A stretch of 60,883 nucleotides of DNA from Flavobacterium bizetiae (GCF_902804475.1 NZ_CADCSU010000076.1:1-60883); one strand, 5' to 3'. Counted from the stretch's first letter, positions 21,086-30,314 are shown. Translations and numbers: made by a program. The notes: generated by a model not told the origin, from the letters alone.

Positions 21086-23419
21086 ATGAATAGAATAAAT
21101 TGCAAAAGTTTTCTCTTTGGATTTTCATTTTTAGTGCTTGGCTTTGGAGTAAAAGCCCAAAAGAAAACAATCGAAAAACGTAATCTAATTCAGTACGTTG
21201 ATCCCATGATTGGTACGGCAAAAATGGGACATACTTATCCCGGAGCGACAGTACCATTTGGAAGCGTACAATTAAGCCCTGAAACCGATACGATTGCCTA
21301 CAGTTTAAACGGAAAATACAACGGAGATGTCTATAAATATTGCGCAGGATATCAATACGAAGACAAAACAATTGTAGGCTTTAGCCATACCCATTTTAGC
21401 GGAACAGGACATTCAGATTTAGGCGATTTTTTAATTATGCCTACAACAGGAAAATTGCAATTGAATCCCGGAGTAGCTTCAAAACCATTGTCAGGTTACA
21501 GATCGGCATTTTCTCATTCGACCGAAAAAGCAGAACCAGCTTATTACAGCGTATTTCTTGAAGATCATAAAATCAAGGCCGAACTCACGGCAACAACAAG
21601 AGTAGGAATGCATCAATATACATTTCCGAAATCTGATCAGGCACATATTATTCTCGATTTAACTTCCGGAATTTACAATTACGATAAAAAGAATGTATGG
21701 ACATTTGTTCGTGTTGAAAATGATACTTTGATTACAGGATATCGCCAGACTAACGGATGGGCGAGAACCAGAACCGTTTATTTTGCCATGTCTTTTAGCA
21801 AACCTATAAAAAGCTACGGCCAGGCAGCACTTGAAAAAAGTGTCTACAGAGGTTTTTGGGGAAGATTTGATCAAACTAGGAATTTTCCGGAAATGGCGGG
21901 ACAAAATTTAAAATTGTTTTTTGATTTCGATACTCAGGAAGGAGAGAAGATCAAAATAAAAATGGCTTTATCTCCTGTAAGTTCTGCCGGTGCGCTCGAA
22001 AATATGAAAAAAGAAGTTCCGGGTTGGGATTTCGAAAAAGTAAAAAAACAAAGTCAGGAAGTCTGGAACAACGAACTGAATAAAATTCAGGTAGAAACCG
22101 TTCAGAAAGAAGATTTAGTCAATTTTTATACGGCAATGTATCACGCTTTTTTAGGCCCGACAGAATACATGGATTTAGACGGAAATTATAAAGGTTTGGA
22201 TATGAATGTTCATAAAGCCGAAAACTTTAAAAATTATACCAGCTATTCGTTATGGGATACTTACAGGGCTTTGCATCCTTTATTTAATTTGGTGCAGCCG
22301 CGAAGAAACTCAGATATGATTAGTTCGATGTTGGCACATTCAGACCAAAGCGTGCATAAAATGCTGCCAATCTGGTCGCATTATGCCAATGAAAACTGGT
22401 GTATGATTGGTTATCATTCGGTTGCTGTAGTTGCCGATGCGATTGTAAAAGGCAATACTAATTTTGATCCTGAAAAAGCGCTTCAGGCGTGTGTAAACAC
22501 AGCAAAAGTGCCTTATTATGACGGATTGGAATATTATATGACAAAGGGTTATGTTCCTGAAGATAAAAACGGAGCTTCGGTTTCTAAGACTTTAGAATAT
22601 GCTTATGATGACTGGGCAATTGCGCAGGCAGCGAAAAAATTAGGTAAAACAGAAATCTATAATGAATTTATCGAAAGGTCTAAAAATTATAAAAATGTTT
22701 ATGATGCAAAAACGGGTTTTATGCGACCTAAATTAAACGACGGAACTTTCAAAAAAGAATTCGATCCTCTTGATACGCACGGACAAGGATTTATAGAAGG
22801 AAATTCATGGAATTACAGTTTATACGTTCCGCAGGATCCTGCCGATATGATTAAAATGATGGGAGGAAATGATAAGTTTAACGTACGATTAGATTCGTTG
22901 TTTAGCATGCATTTGCCGGATAAATACTTTGAAAACACAGAAGATATTACCAGAGACGGAATCATTGGGAATTATGTGCACGGAAACGAGCCTTCGCATC
23001 ATGTAGTGTATTTGTACAACTGGACCAATTCGCCTTGGAAAGCGCAGGATAAAATTAGAATGATCCTGAAAAAAATGTATCGTAATGGAGCCGATGGTTT
23101 AGGCGGAAATGATGATTTTGGGCAAATGAGCGCCTGGTATATTTTTAGCAGTTTAGGTTTTTATCCAGTTGCTCCGGGTTCTGATGAATATGCTCTTGGA
23201 AGTCCGTTAGTGAAAAAGGGGATTTTCAATTTAGACAACGGTAAAACTTTTGAAGTAGAAACGGTAAATCAATCGGATGAAAATGTGTTTGTGAGTAAAG
23301 TACTTTTAAATGGAAAACAATTAGAGAAGCCTTTCCTGAAACATTCGGATGTAATAAACGGCGGGAAAATTACTTTTTATATGAGTTCTAAACCGAACAA
23401 GAAGAATTACAAGAACTAA
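21086..23419 (+). CDS. Glycoside hydrolase family 92 alpha-mannosidase, exported
   Basis: A 777-residue GH92 enzyme, calcium-dependent exo-alpha-mannosidases that trim mannose from N-glycans or mannans. A signal peptide ends near VKAQ. The family start is clear: YVDPMIGT...GHTYPGATVPFGSVQLSP (about residues 33-65), then FSHTHFSGTGHSDLGDF. The C-terminal half has HGQGFIEGNSWNYSLYVPQD and GNYVHGNEPSHHVVYLYNW, the segments that build the catalytic centre, with general acid Glu expected in the EGNSW stretch, and GGNDDFGQMSAWYIFS. It is monocistronic, facing a repeat downstream. No SusC/D pair is adjacent, so its polysaccharide source is not indicated by context. Confidence 0.94.
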   Translation: MNRINCKSFLFGFSFLVLGFGVKAQKKTIEKRNLIQYVDPMIGTAKMGHTYPGATVPFGSVQLSPETDTIAYSLNGKYNGDVYKYCAGYQYEDKTIVGFSHTHFSGTGHSDLGDFLIMPTTGKLQLNPGVASKPLSGYRSAFSHSTEKAEPAYYSVFLEDHKIKAELTATTRVGMHQYTFPKSDQAHIILDLTSGIYNYDKKNVWTFVRVENDTLITGYRQTNGWARTRTVYFAMSFSKPIKSYGQAALEKSVYRGFWGRFDQTRNFPEMAGQNLKLFFDFDTQEGEKIKIKMALSPVSSAGALENMKKEVPGWDFEKVKKQSQEVWNNELNKIQVETVQKEDLVNFYTAMYHAFLGPTEYMDLDGNYKGLDMNVHKAENFKNYTSYSLWDTYRALHPLFNLVQPRRNSDMISSMLAHSDQSVHKMLPIWSHYANENWCMIGYHSVAVVADAIVKGNTNFDPEKALQACVNTAKVPYYDGLEYYMTKGYVPEDKNGASVSKTLEYAYDDWAIAQAAKKLGKTEIYNEFIERSKNYKNVYDAKTGFMRPKLNDGTFKKEFDPLDTHGQGFIEGNSWNYSLYVPQDPADMIKMMGGNDKFNVRLDSLFSMHLPDKYFENTEDITRDGIIGNYVHGNEPSHHVVYLYNWTNSPWKAQDKIRMILKKMYRNGADGLGGNDDFGQMSAWYIFSSLGFYPVAPGSDEYALGSPLVKKGIFNLDNGKTFEVETVNQSDENVFVSKVLLNGKQLEKPFLKHSDVINGGKITFYMSSKPNKKNYKN

Positions 23420-23423
23420 TGAA

Positions 23424-23622
23424 TTTGCCCACGGATTTGACGGATTAAACAGCTTTACGCAGATTTTTTATTGTTACTGTGAGTGAAATCGGGTTGGAAA
23501 AGTTTCGTGCAGATTTTGCAGATCTCAACAGATTAAAAAAAAATCTTTTTTAATCCTTTTAATCTGTGGCAAAAAAGACAATTATAATTCGTGAAAATTA
23601 GTGCAATTCATGGCGAAAAAAT
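23424..23622. repeat. Family A repeat, copy 3
   Basis: CCCACGGATTTGACGGATT, TTTCGTGCAGATTTTGCAG, TTTTAATCTGTGGCAAAAA and AATTCGTGAAAATTAGTGC in order. It fills most of the gap between the GH92 gene and the next small gene. Confidence 0.7.
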
Positions 23623-23690
23623 TAATAATAGTCAAACATGACAGACTTTGCAAAAACTTCCCGAAATTTGCGCTTTAAATAAAAGTAAAT

Positions 23691-24134
23691 ATGAAAATAA
23701 ATCTAAAATCAGGAATTGATAAATTGCTTTTCGGAATGAAGCAAAATGATGTTACGGCTGCTTTAGGAAAACCGGACAAAAATTATGTAGATGAAGATGA
23801 CAATGTGATTTTTGTATACAATGCGCACAAAATAAGATTGACATTTTATCAGGAAGAAGACTTGAAATTAGGTTATTTGGTAGCGTCAAGCAATGATTTA
23901 GAGGTTTTTGGATTCAAGTTAATTGGAAGAAAAATTGCTGACGTAAAGAAAGATTTCGCTACAAAAGCAATTACAAAATATACTCAGGAGACGTTTGATA
24001 CTTTCGAGAATTATTTTAATGAAGACAACTGGTTCATTCTTCAAACTGAATTTGATGAAGTTGTGAAGTTTGAAATTGGTGCAATCATCAACGATAAAGA
24101 TGAATTTGACTGGAAGTTTCCGGTGAAAAAATAA
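23691..24134 (+). CDS. Hypothetical protein, 147 residues
   Basis: A small soluble acidic protein with no signal peptide. The start LKSGIDKLLFGMKQNDVTAALGKPDKNY resembles the segment in SmpA/OmlA- or BLIP-like folds (G-M-x-x-x-V-x-x-x-L-G-x-P), repeated in weaker form at FGFKLIGRKIADVKKDFATKA, so a two-repeat BLIP-like fold is possible. Intracellular proteins of this size and shape are sometimes immunity or regulatory proteins; I do not assign a function. It is monocistronic, followed within 10 bp by a family B hairpin. Confidence 0.65.
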   Translation: MKINLKSGIDKLLFGMKQNDVTAALGKPDKNYVDEDDNVIFVYNAHKIRLTFYQEEDLKLGYLVASSNDLEVFGFKLIGRKIADVKKDFATKAITKYTQETFDTFENYFNEDNWFILQTEFDEVVKFEIGAIINDKDEFDWKFPVKK

Positions 24135-24142
24135 GCACAATC

Positions 24143-24244
24143 TTGTCATCCTGACGAAGGAAGGATCACACTAGTTTATCGATAAAGAATGTCGACAATC
24201 TTTGCAGAGTTTCTCGTGTGATCCTTCCTTCGTCAGGATGACAA
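24143..24244. repeat. Family B long hairpin repeat, copy 2
   Basis: Perfect 29-bp arms (24143-24171 and 24216-24244; the left begins TTGTCATCCTGACGAAGG) and a 44-nt loop with ATCTTTGCAGAG. The arms differ from copy 1 in the central part, but both arms change together. Confidence 0.9.
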
Positions 24245-24250
24245 AAAAAC

Positions 24251-24277
24251 AAAAGCCGACAATTATTGTCGGCTTTT
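24251..24277 (+). terminator. Intrinsic terminator following the small gene at 23691
   Basis: Palindrome AAAAGCCGACAA / TTGTCGGCTTTT with a 3-nt loop and T tail, just after the family B hairpin. It may work on both strands. Confidence 0.8.
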
Positions 24278-24345
24278 TTGTGTTGATGATTTAGAGGTTA
24301 ATGGATGCAATATTACACGATAGTTCTTGAGTTATCTAAAGCCCT

Positions 24346-24421
24346 AGCCCTGATGGGAACGGCATCCTTTTGTGGTGGGGTTCACCACAAAAGATACAGA
24401 GGACAGCAGGAAATAGCTCCT
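24346..24421 (+). repeat. Family C repeat, copy 3
   Basis: AGCCCTGATGGG at the left and AGGAAATAGCTCCTT at the right. The central stem is CTTTTGTGGTG / CACCACAAAAG. Compared with copy 1, GGCG/CGCC is replaced by GGTG/CACC, a paired change. Confidence 0.8.
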
Positions 24422-24465
24422 TATTTTTATTATTTATAATTTTTAGAAAAACATAAACACAATTT

Positions 24466-24538
24466 TGTCAGACTGATCGAAGTCGAAGTCTTGTAAGCTG
24501 AATCACTTTGCGGGACTTCGACTTCGCTCAGTCTGACA
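24466..24538. repeat. Family B-like hairpin, divergent copy
   Basis: Arms of 25 bp (24466-24490 and 24514-24538) with one mismatch and a shorter loop of 23 nt; the left begins TGTCAGACTGATCG. It has the TGTCA...TGACA ends of family B but lacks the loop motif. Confidence 0.7.
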
Positions 24539-24548
24539 GGCTAAAACA

Positions 24549-24579
24549 AAAAAACCGACAATCACTTGTCGGTTTTTTT
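24549..24579. terminator. Bidirectional terminator between convergent genes
   Basis: Stem ACCGACAA / TTGTCGGT with loop TCAC and A and T tracts on both sides. It serves at least the leftward M61 peptidase gene that ends at 24597. Confidence 0.8.
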
Positions 24580-24596
24580 ATGTTTCTAAAAGAAGA

Positions 24597-26450
24597 TTAT
24601 CCTTTTAACCATGCATTTTTAAGTTTCTCTTTTGAAGCATCTATGGCTTTAAAAGTGTCTTTTTCTTCAAATGGTATTTTTACAGTTCCTTTGATGGTTT
24701 GTTCTTTTCCATCGCGTTTGATTTTAATTGTGATAGGATCGTTTTCTTTCCAGTTTTCACTTTCGGTAATCAAATCGTAAATATTGTCTAAGTTGTATGT
24801 TTTACCATTTACAGCAAGGATTTGATCGTTTGCTTTAAGATTTAAATTGCTGAAAAATACGTTAAGATCAATTTTAGGGCGAACGCTTATTATTTTAGTT
24901 GCCTGATCAACACCAATATATGGAGCTTGTCCTTTGATGAAAATTGATCCCGGAACTTTTTCTGATGCATTGCCTACACCAACTTTTGCTAAATAAAAAT
25001 CGTAAGGAATTGGAGTTGTTCCCTGAACATATTTGGTTAAAAATTCACCAACTTCTGGATAGGTAAGCTGAGTGATTTTAGCAAAAAGCTCATCATCATT
25101 AAATGGTTTTTCTACGCCATATTCATCAGATAATTTGTGCATTAGATCAAGAATTCCTCTTTCGCCGTTGCTTTTTTCTCTAATGATTATATCGATGCAC
25201 ATACCAATTAAAGCTCCTTTTTGGTACACGTTTAAGTACTGATCTTTATAAGGCTGCTCTAATACATTTTTGCTCATTACAGTGAACGACATTGTATCAT
25301 TAAGGCCTTTTGCCTGCTCGATTTTATCGGCAATACGAGTATAGAATTCAGGTTCGGTAATTAGTCCCTGATTGATCTGGAACAGGTTTGCGAAATATTC
25401 TGTTACTCCTTCGTACATCCATAAATGCTCAGACATTTTTGGTGCATTATAGTCAAAATACTGGATTTCTTTTGAGTGAATGGTTAATGGGGTTACGATA
25501 TGAAAAAACTCATGCGAAACGACATCTTTCATCGATTCTACCAGTTTTTCTTTTGGCATAGATTCCGGCAGAACAACGGTAGTTGCAGTAGGGTGTTCTA
25601 AAGCTCCAAAACCGTGAGCATCATCTTTGGCCATACTTGATAGATACAATAAAACAGTATATTTTTTAGTTGCATTTACTTTTCCTAAAAAGTTTTTTTG
25701 CGCGGTCATGATGGTTTTCATTTCCGGAGTAATGCTTTCGGCAGTAAATTTTCCGGTAGGAGAGTAGACAGCGATTAAAATTTCCATTCCGTTTACGTTA
25801 AAAGTCGTATAATCCGGCTTGGAATACATGATTGGGTTTTCGACTAAAACTGCGTAACGTGGCGTTGTAAATACATCGCTTGTATTACTTGCGTCCTGGT
25901 CTGTCATTGAAGTTGCTCCCCAAAGTGTTTCAGGATGTGTGATGGTCACTTTATAAGGTATGTCTAGTTTATCCTGAAAATAACCTACAAAACCATGCGT
26001 GTTGACCATGAAGTTAACTCCTGCATTTATGTTGGTTCCGGCTGGCGAAAAAACGTCGTCGTTACCAAATCCGGTTCCTTTTTCAGTATCAAAAGTATCT
26101 CCTACTAAATAGGTTACTTTTTTTAATTTTTTTGCATCAGAAATCGACCATGAGTTATCGTCGATTCTTTTTACTGCTAAAGGATTACCTTTTGCATCAA
26201 AAGCTTTAAAATCGTCTGAAAATTTACCGTAATTATCTGTAGAATACGTTCCCGGAACTGTTTTTGGGATACTATAAATTACCTGGTCGGTTTTTATTTG
26301 TGGTGGCGTAACGGTTACAAGTACTTTGTCATCTTTTACATCAATAAGATCAATGTTAACACCTACGACATTTGCGGCACCAGATGAGCTTCCTGTTTTA
26401 CAGCTCCAAAGAGTTGCTGCAAGAGCTAAGGTGTAAATTATTTTTTTCAT
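24597..26450 (-). CDS. M61 family metallopeptidase with PDZ domain, lipoprotein
   Basis: A 617-residue zinc peptidase of the M61 glycyl aminopeptidase family. The signal ends in LWSC (Cys17), a lipobox. Residues about 25-200 form the all-beta N-terminal domain. The zinc motif HEFFH is at 313-317, and the third ligand lies in LWMYEGVTEYFANLF about 28 residues further on, as in M61. A PDZ domain covers about 500-600 (GQAPYIGVDQATKIISV ... ANDQILAVNGKTYNLDNI). It probably trims N-terminal Gly/Ala from peptides in the periplasm or on the surface. Gene is leftward with its own terminator. Confidence 0.93.
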   Translation of the reverse strand: MKKIIYTLALAATLWSCKTGSSSGAANVVGVNIDLIDVKDDKVLVTVTPPQIKTDQVIYSIPKTVPGTYSTDNYGKFSDDFKAFDAKGNPLAVKRIDDNSWSISDAKKLKKVTYLVGDTFDTEKGTGFGNDDVFSPAGTNINAGVNFMVNTHGFVGYFQDKLDIPYKVTITHPETLWGATSMTDQDASNTSDVFTTPRYAVLVENPIMYSKPDYTTFNVNGMEILIAVYSPTGKFTAESITPEMKTIMTAQKNFLGKVNATKKYTVLLYLSSMAKDDAHGFGALEHPTATTVVLPESMPKEKLVESMKDVVSHEFFHIVTPLTIHSKEIQYFDYNAPKMSEHLWMYEGVTEYFANLFQINQGLITEPEFYTRIADKIEQAKGLNDTMSFTVMSKNVLEQPYKDQYLNVYQKGALIGMCIDIIIREKSNGERGILDLMHKLSDEYGVEKPFNDDELFAKITQLTYPEVGEFLTKYVQGTTPIPYDFYLAKVGVGNASEKVPGSIFIKGQAPYIGVDQATKIISVRPKIDLNVFFSNLNLKANDQILAVNGKTYNLDNIYDLITESENWKENDPITIKIKRDGKEQTIKGTVKIPFEEKDTFKAIDASKEKLKNAWLKG

Positions 26451-26522
26451 TTATTCGAGTTTAGTTATTCGTATATGACTTATAAATTACAGAAAAGTTA
26501 CATTATCAATAAAAATAATAAA

Positions 26523-26548
26523 AAAACTCCTGAATTTCAGGAGTTCTG
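26523..26548 (-). terminator. Intrinsic terminator after the 93-residue protein gene
   Basis: Stem ACTCCTGA / TCAGGAGT; the T tract follows on the minus strand, right after the stop at 26551. Confidence 0.8.
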
Positions 26549-26550
26549 TC

Positions 26551-26832
26551 TTAGTCTAGTTTGTTTTTTATGTAATATTTACCATCCAGATCTTCGTCAA
26601 AATCATCTATTTTAACGGGCTTTGGTTTTGGTTTATTTGCAATTGCCTTTTTTTTCCACATCTCAAATTTTTCAAGTGGCATCTTCTTTTTCATGATTTC
26701 CAGAACTTCTTTTTCTGCCAATCCAAATTCCTTTTTAATGATCTCAAATGGATTTTTTTCTTCTAAGGCTAACGAAACAAGTTTTTCGGTTTGCTCCCAA
26801 TTCAATTCTTTGCGGTTACTCTTTTTCATCAC
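26551..26832 (-). CDS. TIGR03643 / DUF2805 family small protein
   Basis: A 93-residue basic cytoplasmic protein. The motif ELNWEQTEKLVSLALEEKNPFEIIKKEFGLAEKEVLEIM has the helix-turn-helix-like composition of the TIGR03643 (DUF2805) family, widespread in aquatic bacteria and without known function. The C-terminal tail has the Lys-Pro string NKPKPKPVK followed by an acidic patch. It may bind nucleic acid, which is only inferred from charge and the helical repeats. It is leftward and has its own terminator, so probably a single-gene unit. Confidence 0.82.
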   Translation of the reverse strand: MMKKSNRKELNWEQTEKLVSLALEEKNPFEIIKKEFGLAEKEVLEIMKKKMPLEKFEMWKKKAIANKPKPKPVKIDDFDEDLDGKYYIKNKLD

Positions 26833-26949
26833 GTGAAAATTAATTCAATATAGGGGTTAATGATTAATAGATTGATTTTCAATTTAAGTATCAATATTAA
26901 TAAAAAAAATAATTAGTTGGTTCGATCTATGTTATTTTTTTTAATGATT

Positions 26950-27777
26950 TTAACTGTTTTTTGCAGATCTTGATTTTTGAAACGGAATTTGTAATAAATT
27001 TTTCAATTGGTTGTTTTCTTCGGGCTGCATATGGGTGTCTACTCCGTAAACTAATTTTTCTTTTGAAAGGGTTGTAAAAGTGCCAAAAAGCCGATCCCAA
27101 ACCGAAAAAATATTGCCGTAATTACTATCTGTATATGGCAAAACATAATGATGATGTACTTTATGCATATTGGGCGAAATGATGATATAACTTAAAAAAG
27201 TATCTAGTTTTTCTGGCAAAGAAATGTTGGCATGATTAAATTGTGAAAAAATAACAGAAAGACTCTGGTACAGGAAAACCATCCACATGGGACTTCCTAC
27301 AATAAGAACGCCCAGAGTTGTAAATATAAAACGAATTACGCTTTCTCCCGGATGATGCCTATTGGCGGTTGTGGTATCGATCCAGGTATCTGTATGGTGA
27401 ACGATATGAAAACGCCATAGAAACTTTATTTTGTGCTGAACAAAATGGGCGAGGTAAGCGCCAATTAAGTCTAAGAGAAGTAAACCAATCAGGGTATAAA
27501 GCCAAATAGGAATTTTGGGTATCCATTGCAGTATTCCAAAATGATTTTCTGTTGTCCAGCTTGCAGTTTTAATCAGGATAAAAGCCAATACAAAGTTGAC
27601 GATAATGGTAGTAAATGTAAGGAAGAAATTAATTCCTGCGTGTGGCCATTTTTTGTATTTCATCTGAAACAGCGGAAAGGTATTTTCAATAAGCCAGAAA
27701 ATGGTAATTCCTCCCACGAGAATCAAACTTCTGTGCAAGGACGGAATTGTACTGAAATATGCTATAATATCGTTCAT
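26950..27777 (-). CDS. Sterol desaturase / fatty acid hydroxylase family membrane protein
   Basis: A 275-residue integral membrane di-iron oxygenase. Four hydrophobic segments in the N-terminal half lead to the histidine cluster: HFVQH (about 131-135), HIVHH (about 144-148), NRHHP (about 159-163), and HKVHHHY (about 205-211), the eight-histidine pattern of the family. Members hydroxylate or desaturate lipids such as carotenoids, sterols, ornithine lipids or fatty acids; the substrate cannot be told here. The gene lies leftward downstream of the GlsB-like gene, behind a probable terminator. Confidence 0.92.
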   Translation of the reverse strand: MNDIIAYFSTIPSLHRSLILVGGITIFWLIENTFPLFQMKYKKWPHAGINFFLTFTTIIVNFVLAFILIKTASWTTENHFGILQWIPKIPIWLYTLIGLLLLDLIGAYLAHFVQHKIKFLWRFHIVHHTDTWIDTTTANRHHPGESVIRFIFTTLGVLIVGSPMWMVFLYQSLSVIFSQFNHANISLPEKLDTFLSYIIISPNMHKVHHHYVLPYTDSNYGNIFSVWDRLFGTFTTLSKEKLVYGVDTHMQPEENNQLKNLLQIPFQKSRSAKNS

Positions 27778-27851
27778 AAGTAAAAATTAGATTGATGAAA
27801 ATTTGTAATCTGTTTTCTATGAAGAGATTAATTTGAAATTGTGGCATATAA

Positions 27852-27896
27852 AAAAAGAGAAAACCGAATATAAATATATCTGATTTTCTCTTTAAA
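27852..27896 (-). terminator. Probable terminator of the doxX-aqpZ-glsB unit
   Basis: Imperfect stem pairing AAAGAGAAAA with TTTTCTCTTT, with a T tract on the minus strand, between the GlsB-like gene and the fatty acid hydroxylase gene. Confidence 0.6.
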
Positions 27897-27920
27897 AGTA
27901 AGTTATAAGGTAAATTTTTT

Positions 27921-28163
27921 TTATGCTTTTTTAATCAGGCTGATTAAAAATAATAATACCCATGCTCCTCCAACAGCAATTAGAATTTGCCAAAGAAGTC
28001 CGCCGCCGCCTATGCCAAGATTACCGGCGATCCAGCCGCCAATAATTCCGCCAACAATTCCAACGACGATATTACCTAATAATCCAAAACCTGCGCCTTT
28101 CCAGATTTGGCCCGCAAGCCATCCTGAAATTGCACCTATCAATAAGAAATATAAAAATGACAT
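27921..28163 (-). CDS. GlsB/YeaQ/YmgE family stress membrane protein (transglycosylase-associated)
   Basis: An 80-residue protein with three transmembrane helices, Gly-rich and Ile/Val-rich: MSFLYFLLIGAISGWLAGQI, GLLGNIVVGIVGGIIGGWIA, and a third helix at the C-terminus (LLWQILIAVGGAWVLLFLI). This is the full length and pattern of the transglycosylase-associated protein family, which is often induced by acid or osmotic stress; molecular function is unknown. It is 31 bp downstream of the aquaporin gene, in the same orientation, so cotranscription and an osmotic-stress link are reasonable inferences. Confidence 0.92.
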   Translation of the reverse strand: MSFLYFLLIGAISGWLAGQIWKGAGFGLLGNIVVGIVGGIIGGWIAGNLGIGGGGLLWQILIAVGGAWVLLFLISLIKKA

Positions 28164-28194
28164 ATGATAATTTTTTAATGGTTAATTGATTTGA

Positions 28195-28902
28195 TTAAGC
28201 AGCGTCGTGATTTTGTAATAAGGTTTTGTATAAAAATCCAGCCACAATTGCGCCTAAAATTGGTGCAACCCAAAATAACCAAACTTGAGATAATGGTTCT
28301 CCTCCTGTAAAAATTGCCTGAGATAAAGATCTTGCAGGGTTTACAGAAGTATTTGTAATTGGAATACTGATTAAGTGAATTAAAGTTAATGCCAAACCAA
28401 TAGCTATACCGGCAAATCTACCGTTTGCAAATTTATCTGTAGCACCAAGAATTACCAATAAGAAGAATAATGTTAGAACAAATTCAGCAATAAAGGCTGA
28501 TGCCAATGAATATCCGTCTGGTGAGAACGCTCCGTAACCGTTTGATGCAAAAGCTCCGGCTTGCGTATTATTAATTGCATTTCCTGCTTTTCCTGACCAG
28601 ATGATAAATAATGTTCCGGCAGCTGCAAGAGCACCAATACATTGAGCAACGATGTAAGGAATAAGGTCTTTTGCCGGAAATCTTCCGCCAGCCCATAAAC
28701 CAAATGATACTGCAGGGTTAAAATGCCCGCCAGAAATATGCCCTACAGCATATGCCATCGTTAATACTGTTAAACCGAAAGCTAGTGCAACTCCTGCAAA
28801 TCCAATTCCTAAATTAGGAATTCCAGCAGCAAAAAGTGCGCTTCCACAACCTCCAAAAACTAGCCAATAAGTTCCAAAAAACTCTGCAAATAATTTTTTC
28901 AT
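28195..28902 (-). CDS. aqpZ: Aquaporin Z family water channel
   Basis: A 235-residue aquaporin with six transmembrane helices and two half-helices ending in the NPA motifs: HFNPAVSFG (about residues 61-69) and SVNPARSLS (about 186-194). The selectivity filter residue Arg follows the second NPA, and a His is present in the [10 protein letters not shown] segment before it, as in water-selective channels; the start [20 protein letters not shown] matches AqpZ. It passes water across the inner membrane. It lies between a DoxX-like gene (30 bp upstream) and a GlsB-like gene (31 bp downstream), a compact three-gene unit. Confidence 0.95.
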   Translation of the reverse strand: MKKLFAEFFGTYWLVFGGCGSALFAAGIPNLGIGFAGVALAFGLTVLTMAYAVGHISGGHFNPAVSFGLWAGGRFPAKDLIPYIVAQCIGALAAAGTLFIIWSGKAGNAINNTQAGAFASNGYGAFSPDGYSLASAFIAEFVLTLFFLLVILGATDKFANGRFAGIAIGLALTLIHLISIPITNTSVNPARSLSQAIFTGGEPLSQVWLFWVAPILGAIVAGFLYKTLLQNHDAA

Positions 28903-28932
28903 AATAAAATAATTTTAATTAATAGTTGATTG

Positions 28933-29289
28933 TTAAAGGGTATATTGGTATGCCCAAAAAATCAAAACAAATTGTAAGGGCAAACGTACAAATAAAATCC
29001 AATTTGGTAAACCAAAACTTGCTTTTTTATTTTGATACATAAAAAGATTTGCAGGAAATACAGCAATTAGCAATGCAATAATTCCCCACGCAGCAAAATT
29101 TGTTGTGTAACTAACCATTAGGAGTATGCCAAGAGCAATCTCGGCACCTCCGCTTAAAATATTTATTAATTTGGGGTTTGAAAAAAAAGGAGGAATGATC
29201 CTGACATACATTCCGGGATTTCTAAAATGATTTAATCCGGCAATAATATAGAGCGCAGCCATTAAGTATAAATGCCAAGGTAAATTCAT
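28933..29289 (-). CDS. DoxX-like family membrane protein
   Basis: A 118-residue protein with four transmembrane helices: start MNLPWHLYLMAALYIIAGLN, then the motif HFRNPGMYVRIIPPFF, the helix GGAEIALGILLMV, AAWGIIALLIAVFPANLFMY, and a last helix. The F-x-x-P...IPP and GxxExxLG pattern is that of DoxX-like proteins. Their role is unclear; some act with redox enzymes. It is the first gene of the leftward unit with aqpZ and the GlsB-like gene. Confidence 0.82.
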   Translation of the reverse strand: MNLPWHLYLMAALYIIAGLNHFRNPGMYVRIIPPFFSNPKLINILSGGAEIALGILLMVSYTTNFAAWGIIALLIAVFPANLFMYQNKKASFGLPNWILFVRLPLQFVLIFWAYQYTL

Positions 29290-29376
29290 GATATGTAATT
29301 GTTTATCACGAATTTATAAAAAAATTAACAATTATTACATTACAAGTCTCTTTTTTTTAGATCCTGATAAATTAAG

Positions 29377-30273
29377 TTAATTTTTACGCTTAAAATTTAC
29401 GTTCATAATAATTATGGCAAGAATAATCAGGACGATTCCAATCCATTGAGAAAGAATAACTTTTTCATCTAATAATACATACGCCATCATTACAGAAACA
29501 GGAAGTTCAAGTGCCGAAACGATACTTCCTAAACCAATTCCGGTTAGAGGGAAACCTGCAGTCATAAGCATTGGCGGAATAATAGTACCAAAAAGAGCTA
29601 AGATAATTCCCCATTTTAAGAAGATCTCAAAATTAAAAGGTGTTACCTGAGTAGCAATTGCGAATGAAAATACGATTACTGATCCTCCTAAAAGCATATA
29701 TAAACTACGTTGTGCCGATGAAATCTCTGTAGCAACGCTATTCGCTGTAAACATAGTTGTAGTAAATGATGCAGCAGCCAAAACTCCCCATGCAAGACCA
29801 CGCCAGTCAAGAGCAACATCGTTATGAATAATATTGGTTGCCAAAACAGTACCAATAAGTACAATGATTACAGCAATTACTTTTTGTTTTGATGGTAATT
29901 TCTTTTCTAAAATCATCTCTAATAAAACTCCCATCCAAACGGTTTGCATCAATAGAACGATACCAATAGATACGGGAATGTATTTTACCGCGAGATAATA
30001 GAATAAACTTGTCATACCTAATGAAGTACCCGCAAGCATTAAACTGAAGATATTTTTTTTGGTTGCTTTTACAACCTTTTCTTTATGTTTTGCTTTTTGA
30101 AAAGCGTTTATCAATAAAATACCAATGATTCCTAATATAAATTGAGATGTGGTTACTTCGGCAGTTGTATATCCTTCTGAATATGCCATTTTTACAAAAG
30201 TGGCTAACATTCCGTAAGTTGTAGCACCTATTGCTACTAAAAAAACTCCCTTTAATACATTGTTTTGTGACAT
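29377..30273 (-). CDS. EamA/DMT family transporter
   Basis: A 298-residue inner-membrane protein with ten predicted helices made of two EamA repeats (about 8-140 and 155-292). The second repeat has the typical ALFGTIIPPMLMTAGFPLTGIGLGSIVSALELPVSVMMAYVLLDE pattern, ending with the helix followed by a basic tail (NFKRKN). Members export amino acids, nucleosides or drugs; the substrate is unknown. A TAnnTTTG element (TACCTTTG) lies 33 bp upstream, and the gene has no close neighbour in the same orientation. Confidence 0.9.
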   Translation of the reverse strand: MSQNNVLKGVFLVAIGATTYGMLATFVKMAYSEGYTTAEVTTSQFILGIIGILLINAFQKAKHKEKVVKATKKNIFSLMLAGTSLGMTSLFYYLAVKYIPVSIGIVLLMQTVWMGVLLEMILEKKLPSKQKVIAVIIVLIGTVLATNIIHNDVALDWRGLAWGVLAAASFTTTMFTANSVATEISSAQRSLYMLLGGSVIVFSFAIATQVTPFNFEIFLKWGIILALFGTIIPPMLMTAGFPLTGIGLGSIVSALELPVSVMMAYVLLDEKVILSQWIGIVLIILAIIIMNVNFKRKN

Positions 30274-30306
30274 CTTAACTTATTTAGATTAAAAAAATAA
30301 AGCCGG

Positions 30307-30314
30307 CAAAGGTA
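30307..30314 (-). promoter_or_regulatory. -7 element for the EamA transporter gene
   Basis: TACCTTTG on the minus strand, matching TAnnTTTG, 33 bp upstream of the start codon. Confidence 0.45.
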
